Assembly: GCF_003268815.1 (NCBI RefSeq) | Contig: NZ_QLSV01000004.1 | Location: 1-64,000, forward strand | DNA: 64,000 nucleotides | Origin: Flavobacterium lacus | GTDB lineage: Bacteria > Bacteroidota > Bacteroidia > Flavobacteriales > Flavobacteriaceae | Reading direction: 5' to 3' | In this document: one piece after another, positions 52,389-59,438 of the stretch | Layout of the letters: each line of letters starts with the position of its first letter | Position numbering within the stretch: the stretch's first letter is position 1 | The notes under the pieces: generated by a model | Seen by the model: only the letters and a program-made list of their open reading frames with translations | Told to the model about the DNA's origin: nothing | Databases searched by the model: none | Position numbers and translations under genes: made by a program

Positions 52389-53054
52389 TTATTTTGTTAC
52401 AGGACTATATGGCAAGGATGATTTATGAACGATTATTTTCAATTTTCCGTCTTTTCCTTTTCTAAAGACCCAAGTTTTATCAACCATAACTTCTTTTCCA
52501 TCTTTTCCTGTTACCCAGACATTACCCATAGTTATGGCGACTGAACCATAAATTTGGATACCTTCATTACTTTCGCCGGCATTGTCGTACCTTGCTTTTA
52601 CCCATGGAGTTAAAGCAAAACCATTATCATTTGGAAAATTTGGGTCACCCCCAATAAAATAGGCCAATGCACCTTTTTTGTCATTTCTAAAAGTTTGACT
52701 TCCATACGCTAAAGTTGGTTTAAAAAACACCTTCCCGTTATCATAATTATAAGCTTCTGAAAGTACTTGCTCAGCATAGGTTTTGTAATCGCCACCTTCT
52801 TCTTTTAATTGACCAATTTTAACAAGTGCGTCACACCACGCTTGTTGAGCAGCATTTACTTCGTCAAAGGTAATAATATTTTGAGCACCCTCTTCCACAT
52901 ATACCAATCCCAAATCATCAATTACTTTTTGCACACTTTCATTGGTTTGTGAAACAACTTTGTTTGCTTCTTCTTTTGCCTGTTCTGTCAATTGATTGCA
53001 AGATAGAGCAAAACTTGCCATAACAACCACTCCGATAATTGCTTTTTTTCTCAT
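52389..53054 (-). CDS. Lipoprotein with SnoaL/NTF2-like C-terminal domain
   Basis: 221 residues, lipobox ALSC (Cys19). The mature protein has a helical first part (LTEQAKEEANKVVSQTNESV), then a compact alpha/beta domain with ALVKIGQLKEEG, YDNGKVFFKPTLAY and the C-terminal DKTWVFRKGKDGKLKIIVHK. The end motif is that of NTF2-like proteins sometimes mislabelled phosphoribosyl-AMP cyclohydrolase. Function unknown. The leader carries the 36-bp element shared with the SPFH gene upstream. Confidence 0.7.
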   Translation of the reverse strand: MRKKAIIGVVVMASFALSCNQLTEQAKEEANKVVSQTNESVQKVIDDLGLVYVEEGAQNIITFDEVNAAQQAWCDALVKIGQLKEEGGDYKTYAEQVLSEAYNYDNGKVFFKPTLAYGSQTFRNDKKGALAYFIGGDPNFPNDNGFALTPWVKARYDNAGESNEGIQIYGSVAITMGNVWVTGKDGKEVMVDKTWVFRKGKDGKLKIIVHKSSLPYSPVTK

Positions 53055-53069
53055 TTTGTGATTTTTTTG

Positions 53070-53105
53070 TTTGCCTACTTCTTAAAACGGTGTTCGGCTA
53101 GTCCG
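53070..53105 (-). repeat. 36-bp leader element, copy 1
   Basis: Read in the direction of the genes it begins CGGACTAGCCGAACACCG and ends AAGAAGTAGGCAAA. It is identical over 36 bases to 53915-53950. It ends 16 bases before the start codon of the 221-residue lipoprotein. CGG-ACTAG-CCG can form a small hairpin. Confidence 0.8.
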
Positions 53106-53130
53106 CTTCCTTGTCCTAATGGCAATTATT

Positions 53131-53901
53131 TTATTCGTTAATCAAAAAGGGAGCTTTACCATCTGTAATAATGGTTTTACTATTCGTTGATTTCGATAAT
53201 TCATTAAATGCTTCAATACTCTTTAATTTTATGATTTCAGGTGTTAGACCTTCTGCCATTATTTTTTGTGCATCGCGTTCACCCTTAGCTTTGATGATAA
53301 CGCGATCGGCTTCTAGTTTTTCTTGTAAGAGAACAAATTCCATTCGCATAGCATCTTGTTCAGCTTGCAATTTAAATTCAATTGAATTAGCGAGTCCAGC
53401 GGGAAGTTTAATGCTTTTCATTAGTACAGATTCAATAATAATTCCTTGTTCTGTCAAAATACCACCCATTTTTTCCAATATAGCTTGTTCAATATTGGCT
53501 CTCATTCCGGAGTGCATGTCTTTGGCAAAATACTGGGCGCAAACATCAGCCGAAGCAGAGCGAAATACATTTGATATGATATTTTCATAATTCATTCCAT
53601 ACGTTCTAATGATATTTGGAACTTTGTTTTTTTCTAACCGGTAAAGAATTGAAATTTGCGATTCCACACTCAAACCTTCTTTAGAAGGTAAACTTAACGT
53701 AAGTTCTAAATCATTCGTTTGAATAGATGTCATGATAACTTTGCTGGTAAAAATGTTGTAAAAAACAGGACCTTGGATATTCACCTCATCCGATAATTTT
53801 CCTAAACGCTGTTTTACTCCAACTTCTCCGGGGCGAACAATGGCACAACTTGTTAGGGACAACACAGCAAAAACACTAACTAATAAAATATACTTTTTCA
53901 T
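53131..53901 (-). CDS. SPFH/prohibitin-family lipoprotein
   Basis: 256 residues with a lipobox LTSC (Cys19), so it should be anchored by lipid rather than by a helix. The SPFH domain follows: IVRPGEVGVKQRLGKLSDEV, the strand VESQISILYRL, and the amphipathic YGMNYENIISNVFRSASADV, then a coiled coil (AEQDAMRMEFVLLQEKLEAD ... AKGERDAQKIMAEGLT). Such proteins form large ring or cage assemblies at membranes. Its partner may be the lipoprotein downstream, which has the same 36-bp leader. Confidence 0.9.
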   Translation of the reverse strand: MKKYILLVSVFAVLSLTSCAIVRPGEVGVKQRLGKLSDEVNIQGPVFYNIFTSKVIMTSIQTNDLELTLSLPSKEGLSVESQISILYRLEKNKVPNIIRTYGMNYENIISNVFRSASADVCAQYFAKDMHSGMRANIEQAILEKMGGILTEQGIIIESVLMKSIKLPAGLANSIEFKLQAEQDAMRMEFVLLQEKLEADRVIIKAKGERDAQKIMAEGLTPEIIKLKSIEAFNELSKSTNSKTIITDGKAPFLINE

Positions 53902-53914
53902 AATTTATTTTTTA

Positions 53915-53950
53915 TTTGCCTACTTCTTAAAACGGTGTTCGGCTAGTCCG
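53915..53950 (-). repeat. 36-bp leader element, copy 2
   Basis: Identical to 53070-53105. It ends 14 bases before the start codon of the SPFH gene. Equal placement in front of two consecutive genes argues for a regulatory or translational role rather than random repetition. Confidence 0.8.
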
Positions 53951-53981
53951 TTTTTCTTGGATATTATTTCTTTTAATGGGT

Positions 53982-54293
53982 TTAAATAGGAAGCGTATTT
54001 GTTCGAATAATTTCATCAAAAATTCTGTTGACACCAACAATTGGGGTAGAATTGATTGGTACTTCTTCTCCTATGTTTTTTCTTACTGCTTTTAGTATTT
54101 CGGTAAATAGGAGTGATTTTGATTGTGCTGTAATAATATTGTTTACATCTTCTACCAGAACTGAATCAACTAGTCGATACGATATATTATTTTCATCGAT
54201 TGACGCTGAGGAAATAAGTTTCTTTAGTAATAAATACTTTACTAAGTCCCTCGCATTGTGCCGCTTTTTTAAGTAAATGGTGACATTTATCAT
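53982..54293 (-). CDS. Small protein, possibly CutA-like
   Basis: 103 residues with a pattern of beta-alpha-beta elements (INVTIYLKKRHNARDLVKYL ... NIITAQSKSLLFTEILKAVR ... EEVPINSTPIVGVNRIFDEI) reminiscent of CutA1: an opening strand and helix, a mid-strand, a K-x-LLF-x-E-I helix and a VP-x-x-x-x-PI strand. The match is weak and the usual Trp and Cys positions are absent. It follows icd by 17 nt and may share its transcript. Confidence 0.45.
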   Translation of the reverse strand: MINVTIYLKKRHNARDLVKYLLLKKLISSASIDENNISYRLVDSVLVEDVNNIITAQSKSLLFTEILKAVRKNIGEEVPINSTPIVGVNRIFDEIIRTNTLPI

Positions 54294-54310
54294 GGTGTAT
54301 AAATTTTAAG

Positions 54311-55747
54311 TTATTGACCTTGTCCTAAAGAATAGCCTGCTTTATCATCGAATGTGTATAAGTTTTCAGTTTTAATTGTATCGATATCTTTTTCAATTGC
54401 ATTTTTCAAAAGCTGAGCAATATCCATTTTGCTCATCGTTGTTGATTCGTTCGGTTTAAAGCGACAACGCCAGTGATCAGTACAAAAAGTTTCTTTGAAT
54501 CCGTCGGGCCAAACCTTTATACCTCGGTTTGTTATCATACTTAGGTGAATACCTTCTAGTTCGATCTTTTTCATTTTTGCTGCTAACTCATCAGGATTTG
54601 TTTGCGGCCAGTGGACGAAAATATCTACGCCAACTAACTCTTTTTTGGCGGCAGGTTTACGAATGTATTTTGGGAGATTTAAGGCAGCACTGTTCGCATA
54701 GGAAACCGGTTTAAGTGTGGAAGGTTTGTGACCTAAATTTGCAATAACGGCTTGTGCAAATTCTTTGGTGCCTACTTTTTGTTTGCTTGTTCCCTCTTTA
54801 AAAATATCATAGGTGTGGGTGCCATCTTCTAGTGTTTTTAACCAAGCGTTTTGTACTTTCTCGGCTACATCGGTTTGTCCAATGTGATTCAACATCATAA
54901 TGGCTCCTTGCAGTAAGCCCGAAGGGTTGGCTACATTTTGTCCGGCTCGTCTTGGTGCCGATCCGTGAATGGCTTCAAACATGGAACATTCTTCCCCAAT
55001 GTTTGCTGATCCTGCAAGACCAACAGAGCCTGTGATCTGAGCGGCAATATCGCTCAACACGTCTCCATACAAATTAGGCATTACAAGAACATCGAATGCC
55101 TCAGGCGTATCGGCCATTTTAGCCGCTCCAATATCGATGATCCAATGTTCGTTTTCTATTTTAGGGTATTCTTTCGCAATTTCATCAAACACTTGGTGGA
55201 ACAATCCATCGGTTTGTTTCATAATATTGTCTTTGGTAAAACAAGTGACTTTTTTACGGTTTTGCTGTTTAGCATATTCAAACGCATAGCGAATAATTTT
55301 TTCGCAACCCGGTCTGCTAATTAATTTTAAACATTGAACCACTTCGTCCGTTTGTTGGTGTTCAATACCGGCATATAAATCTTCCTCGTTTTCTCTAACA
55401 ATTACGATATCCATGACAGGGTGTTTCGTGTCTACAAAAGGATGCAAACTCATACAAGGCCGCACATTTGAATACAATCCAAGAAATTTACGGGTGGTAA
55501 CATTCAAACTTTTGTAACCGCCTCCTTGTGGGGTTGTAATAGGAGCTTTTAAGAATATTTTATTTCTTCGAATGATATCCCAAGATTCATTTGAAATTCC
55601 GGATGTATTTCCTGCGAGGTACACTTTTTCACCAACTTCAATTTCCTCGATATCTATTTTGGCACCTGCCGCTAGAATAATTTCTAAAGTGGCATCCATA
55701 ATTTCCGGACCAATTCCATCTCCTTTTGCTACTGTAACTTTTGTCAT
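54311..55747 (-). CDS. icd: NADP-type isocitrate dehydrogenase, long form
   Basis: 478 residues. The catalytic region starts VAKGDGIGPEIMDATLEIIL. The substrate loop is NVTTRKFLGLYSNVRPC, IVRENEEDLYAGIEH supplies the catalytic Tyr, and NLYGDVLSDIAAQITGSVGL and FEAIHGSAPRRAG complete metal and cofactor binding. The ~140-residue C-terminal extension (with VGVDIFVHWPQTNPDELAAK) is typical of the Thermus/Rickettsia-type enzyme. It converts isocitrate to 2-oxoglutarate in the citric acid cycle. The coenzyme preference is assumed from the group. Confidence 0.93.
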   Translation of the reverse strand: MTKVTVAKGDGIGPEIMDATLEIILAAGAKIDIEEIEVGEKVYLAGNTSGISNESWDIIRRNKIFLKAPITTPQGGGYKSLNVTTRKFLGLYSNVRPCMSLHPFVDTKHPVMDIVIVRENEEDLYAGIEHQQTDEVVQCLKLISRPGCEKIIRYAFEYAKQQNRKKVTCFTKDNIMKQTDGLFHQVFDEIAKEYPKIENEHWIIDIGAAKMADTPEAFDVLVMPNLYGDVLSDIAAQITGSVGLAGSANIGEECSMFEAIHGSAPRRAGQNVANPSGLLQGAIMMLNHIGQTDVAEKVQNAWLKTLEDGTHTYDIFKEGTSKQKVGTKEFAQAVIANLGHKPSTLKPVSYANSAALNLPKYIRKPAAKKELVGVDIFVHWPQTNPDELAAKMKKIELEGIHLSMITNRGIKVWPDGFKETFCTDHWRCRFKPNESTTMSKMDIAQLLKNAIEKDIDTIKTENLYTFDDKAGYSLGQGQ

Positions 55748-56066
55748 ATTATAATTGATTTAATTATTAATACTACAAAGTTCAGGATTCTAATTCATAA
55801 TTTTTTATTTATATTTTTAATACATAGTATTAATATAATTTATGGTTTAAATTTTTTTTAAGAATTTAAATTGTACCGAAATACTAATAAAATCAACAAC
55901 TTCTTTTATTTTTTGTTAAAATTTTTTGATATTAAAAAGTTTATGAAGATTATACATTCTTAAATATTTCTTACTATCTATTTTGAAATTAATCCGAGTT
56001 TTATCACAGTGCATTTTTTTGTGAACAACAAAAGTTTTTGAAAGAAAAAATCTTTTTTGTACGAAG
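55748..56066. other. Intergenic region upstream of icd
   Basis: About 320 AT-rich bases holding the icd promoter region and, at its right edge, the terminator of the next minus-strand gene. No coding frame or convincing TAnnTTTG box is visible. Confidence 0.4.
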
Positions 56067-56097
56067 CAAAAAAAAAGCTTTCAGAGACGAAAGCTTA
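56067..56097 (-). terminator. Terminator of the minus-strand outer-membrane gene
   Basis: On the minus strand AAGCTTTC pairs with GAAAGCTT around GTCTCT and is followed by a run of T. It lies about 25 bases after the stop codon at 56120. Confidence 0.85.
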
Positions 56098-56119
56098 TAC
56101 TGTGGTTATACTATTTTTT

Positions 56120-56965
56120 TTAAATTCTAAATATACCACCAATTACCAAAATCCTTTGAAAAAACCAAAAATTCTGTTCCGCTCGGTCGGTTTTATCTTT
56201 GGTTGTTCGGATGTCATTCATGCTGATATAACCACCTTTTAATTCACCTTGAACAAAGAAATTTTTCAAGAAGGTAACGTTTAATCCTACTTTAGTTGAA
56301 ATTCCATATCCCGAAACATGAAATTCGTCATACCGTTCTTTTCCTAATAATTTTGTATTTGTTTTAGGATATAAAAAGCCTCCGCCAATGCCTTCAGTGA
56401 AGTTGATTTGAAGTAAATCAGTATTCTTAATGCTAAACCATTTTGAAATATCATCCACTCTTGAAATTTCGGTATTCACATAGTTCAAGCCATCGGTATG
56501 TTCAAACATTAAAAAATCTTCGGTCAATAAAATTTGTCCGTTTGGTAATGTTTCTCCATAACTTCCTTGATTAGGATAAAATCCAGAATAATCAACAGCT
56601 CTGTCTTGACGCATTACATATTTCATGTGGTCAAAACCAATTGAAATGTTGTATTTGTCTGTTATAAAATATCCCAATCTAAAATTAGTTTGCGGAATGG
56701 TCATTCGAGCAGGGTTAAAATAATCGATATGGAAACCTTTGGGTTTATCGTGTGCATCTGCATTATACAAAGTAAAATCATAATCCGCTCCTTTAAAACG
56801 GATGTCTGATTTTGTGAAATCTTCTCTATTTCCACCCCAAAAGATATAGAACTTTCCTTTGTTATGGGCTGTGTATTTTTCTATTGTTATAAGGCGATCT
56901 TGGGCAGATATGTGTTGAAAAAAGGCACAAAAAAGGTACACAATCATGAGTGATTGCTTTTTCAA
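56120..56965 (-). CDS. Putative outer-membrane beta-barrel protein
   Basis: 281 residues with a signal peptide (to ~21, FQHISAQ). The mature chain alternates hydrophobic and polar residues, with TNFRLGYFITDKYNISIGFD, GISTKVGLNVTFLKNFFVQG and a final FQRILVIGGIFRI, as expected of a barrel ending in a hydrophobic strand. No named family is recognised. It shares an operon direction with kdsA, starting 19 nt after its stop. A fragment of a related gene end lies at 51493-51540. Confidence 0.7.
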   Translation of the reverse strand: MKKQSLMIVYLFCAFFQHISAQDRLITIEKYTAHNKGKFYIFWGGNREDFTKSDIRFKGADYDFTLYNADAHDKPKGFHIDYFNPARMTIPQTNFRLGYFITDKYNISIGFDHMKYVMRQDRAVDYSGFYPNQGSYGETLPNGQILLTEDFLMFEHTDGLNYVNTEISRVDDISKWFSIKNTDLLQINFTEGIGGGFLYPKTNTKLLGKERYDEFHVSGYGISTKVGLNVTFLKNFFVQGELKGGYISMNDIRTTKDKTDRAEQNFWFFQRILVIGGIFRI

Positions 56966-56984
56966 TGGACTGTTTAATTTTGAA

Positions 56985-57809
56985 TTAAAATTGATTGATG
57001 GTTTTTCTGATGGCGACTAATTTGGTCATTAAATTCTCAAAATAATCTAAGTGAAGCATGTTTGCTCCATCACTTTTGGCATTAGCCGGGTCAAAATGGG
57101 TTTCAATAAAAATGCCATCCACACCGGTTACAATTCCTGCTTTGGCGATGGTTTCAATCATATCCGGTCGACCTCCTGTTACGCCCGACATTTGATTGGG
57201 TTGTTGTAACGAATGCGTGACATCTAAAACGGTCGTAGCAAATTGCTTCATGGTTGGAATCCCTCTAAAATCCACAATCATATCTTGGTAGCCAAACATG
57301 GTTCCGCGATCAGTGACCATTACATTTTCATTTTGGCAATCTAAGACCTTTTGAACAGCGTGCTTCATACTTTCCGGACTCATAAATTGTCCTTTTTTCA
57401 GATTGACTGTTTTACCTGTTTTTGCGGCGGCAACCACTAAGTCTGTTTGACGAACTAAAAAAGCCGGAATCTGCAACACATCAACATAGTCGGCAGCCAT
57501 ACTTGCATCTTCATTCGTGTGAATATCGGTTACGGTAGGAATTCCGAAAGTGTGTGATACTTTTTGTAAAATTTTTAGTGCTTTTTCATCACCAATACCG
57601 GAAAAACTGTCAATTCTGGAACGGTTTGCTTTTTTAAAGGAACCTTTAAATATATAAGGAATTTCTAATTTATTAGTGATTTCTACCAAACGTTCAGCAA
57701 TACGTAAAGCCATTTCTTCGCCTTCAATGGCACAAGGTCCTGCTAAAACAAAGAAGTTTCCGCTGTTTAGGTGTTTTATTTGAGGTATTTTAGTGATATC
57801 CATTGTCAA
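56985..57809 (-). CDS. kdsA: 3-deoxy-8-phosphooctulonate synthase
   Basis: 274 residues. It condenses arabinose 5-phosphate with phosphoenolpyruvate to KDO-8-phosphate for lipopolysaccharide. Family features: FVLAGPCAIEGEEMA, PYIFKGSFKKANRSR, TDIHTNEDASMAADYVDVLQ, QTDLVVAAAKTGKTVNLKKG and DATHSLQQPNQMSGVTGGRP-like text (here DVTHS). Cys26 in GPCAIE is the residue seen in metal-dependent enzymes such as that of Aquifex, where E. coli has Asn. This copy should therefore be the metal-dependent class. Confidence 0.96.
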   Translation of the reverse strand: MTMDITKIPQIKHLNSGNFFVLAGPCAIEGEEMALRIAERLVEITNKLEIPYIFKGSFKKANRSRIDSFSGIGDEKALKILQKVSHTFGIPTVTDIHTNEDASMAADYVDVLQIPAFLVRQTDLVVAAAKTGKTVNLKKGQFMSPESMKHAVQKVLDCQNENVMVTDRGTMFGYQDMIVDFRGIPTMKQFATTVLDVTHSLQQPNQMSGVTGGRPDMIETIAKAGIVTGVDGIFIETHFDPANAKSDGANMLHLDYFENLMTKLVAIRKTINQF

Positions 57810-57859
57810 TTTTTAAAGTGCAAAAGTACAAATAATTTGCTTAGATTTTATAACATATG

Positions 57860-58321
57860 TTACTCATCTTTTCTGGCAGTTAAACCTTTTGGAACCATCA
57901 ATTTTCCTTTTTCATAGATATTAAAATAGAGCACTAACGGTTTTTTACATCCCACCCATTGAACTTGATAAACATCTAAAAATCCAGCACCAATATCACT
58001 TCTTTTTGTTGGAAATGGACAGCAACTTTCCATTTTTTTATAAAATATTTTTTCGCCATTAGGTCCGGCTAACGCTTTGAGAAAACGTTCCTGGTTAATT
58101 GTGTCATTGGATGTTGTTCGATAAAAAATATTAATTGGATAGTCTGAATCGTAGCCATATTTTGAGTCATCACTTACCTCTGTTAACACAAAAGAATTAT
58201 CTTTTTTCAACATGGGTATGGGAGCCGAATCATCAATATTTTTGATTGAGTTTTTGATTCCGCCGCAAGAAACGGTGATCAACGCTATAAAAAACAGGAT
58301 TAATAAGCTATTTTTTTTCAT
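57860..58321 (-). CDS. Lipoprotein associated with kdsA
   Basis: 153 residues from the ATG at 58321 (MKKNSLLILFFIALITVSCG, lipobox Cys19). A start at 58402 would put 27 residues before the signal peptide. Conserved-looking segments are YPINIFYRTTSNDTINQERF, LKALAGPNGEKIFYKKMESC and a QVQWVGCKKPLVLYFNIYEK end. Proteins like this are often labelled as KDO aldolase merely because they lie beside kdsA; no catalytic motif supports that. Function unknown. Confidence 0.75.
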   Translation of the reverse strand: MKKNSLLILFFIALITVSCGGIKNSIKNIDDSAPIPMLKKDNSFVLTEVSDDSKYGYDSDYPINIFYRTTSNDTINQERFLKALAGPNGEKIFYKKMESCCPFPTKRSDIGAGFLDVYQVQWVGCKKPLVLYFNIYEKGKLMVPKGLTARKDE

Positions 58322-58382
58322 GAGATTAAATACATATTTTATCCAAAGGTAAAAGTTTTTTCGGATAACATTTACAATTTCA

Positions 58383-58414
58383 TTTGTAATAACGCACTTC
58401 ATGCTCTATTTTTG
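58383..58414 (+). promoter_or_regulatory. Consensus Bacteroidota promoter of the YeeE/YedE genes
   Basis: TTTG at 58383-58386, 20 nt, then TATTTTTG at 58407-58414: an exact consensus promoter. The ATG follows at 58428, so the leader is very short (about 7 nt). Confidence 0.8.
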
Positions 58415-58427
58415 TAAAAAAAAATTT

Positions 58428-58976
58428 ATGGAAATACTTTCACAAACTTGGCATTGGTCCATTTCCGGGTTTTTAATCGGAGTAGTAATGTTACTATTAC
58501 TATATTTTGGTAAAACGTTCGGAATGTCCTCTAACCTTCGCTCACTCTGTGCCATGACCGGAATAGGGAAGAAGGTATCTTTTTTTGATTGGGATTGGAA
58601 AAGCCAGCGATGGAATTTGGTTGTTGTTGCAGGTGCAATGATTGGTGGTTTGATAGCCGTTCAGTTTTTGCATGATGCGTCTAAAGTTTCCATCAATCCA
58701 AAAACTATTGAACAATTGAGTCTAATGGGTATCGATGAGCCAAACGGAAAATTAGTACCGAGTTCTATATTTGAAAATTTATCACCCAAAATGATTTTTA
58801 TTTTGATTGTTGGCGGAATTTTAATTGGTTTTGGCAGTCGTTATGCAGGCGGTTGCACCTCTGGTCATGCAATTTCAGGATTGAGTAATCTACAGATTCC
58901 ATCTCTAAAAGCAGTAGTTGGGTTTTTTATCGGCGGATTAATCATGGCTCATTTTCTTTTACCTTTAATTTTTTAA
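58428..58976 (+). CDS. YeeE/YedE family transporter subunit (first half)
   Basis: 182 residues from the ATG at 58428, chosen because the promoter ends at 58414. Four to five helices with the signature FGSRYAGGCTSGHAISGLSN, whose Cys is the transport residue of YeeE/TsuA-type thiosulfate channels. In Bacteroidota the family is split over two genes; the second half starts 2 nt downstream. Role: uptake or exchange of a sulfur species such as thiosulfate; the exact substrate is inference. Confidence 0.88.
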   Translation: MEILSQTWHWSISGFLIGVVMLLLLYFGKTFGMSSNLRSLCAMTGIGKKVSFFDWDWKSQRWNLVVVAGAMIGGLIAVQFLHDASKVSINPKTIEQLSLMGIDEPNGKLVPSSIFENLSPKMIFILIVGGILIGFGSRYAGGCTSGHAISGLSNLQIPSLKAVVGFFIGGLIMAHFLLPLIF

Positions 58977-58978
58977 GT

Positions 58979-59392
58979 ATGAATTTAGTAAAATATTTAG
59001 TAGTTGGAATTCTTTTCGGAATCGTTTTAACTAAGACAGAAGCCGTTTCATGGTACCGAATTTATGAGATGTTTCATTTTCAATCCTTTCATATGTATGG
59101 CATTATTGGTACCGCAATAGCAACCGGTCTTGTTGGTATTCAAGTTATCAAACGTAAAAAACTGAACGATATTGATGGCATGCCTATTGAGATTTTAGAC
59201 AAAGAAAAAGGAAATGCCAGGTATTGGATTGGAGGTATTTTATTCGGACTCGGGTGGGCGTTAGTAGGTGCTTGTCCCGGACCAATATTTATACTTTTAG
59301 GAGCGGGTTTTTATAATGTTACTTTTGTACTTCTTGGAGCTGTTTTGGGTACATTTTTGTATGGATTAATTAAAGATAGATTACCTCATTAA
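58979..59392 (+). CDS. YeeE/YedE family transporter subunit (second half)
   Basis: 137 residues, four helices with the second Cys motif WALVGACPGPIFILLGAGFY. It completes the pseudo-dimeric fold with the upstream protein. The gene starts 2 nt after the first half ends and converges on the regulator gene at 59439, without a clear terminator between them. Confidence 0.88.
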   Translation: MNLVKYLVVGILFGIVLTKTEAVSWYRIYEMFHFQSFHMYGIIGTAIATGLVGIQVIKRKKLNDIDGMPIEILDKEKGNARYWIGGILFGLGWALVGACPGPIFILLGAGFYNVTFVLLGAVLGTFLYGLIKDRLPH

Positions 59393-59438
59393 TAGCTTTT
59401 AATAAAAAGAAATCCAACGAAATAAATTAATGTTTGCT

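Noticed and set aside
57860..58321. KDO-8-phosphate aldolase activity for the lipoprotein beside kdsA
   Set aside because: No catalytic motif is visible; such labels seem to come from gene proximity.
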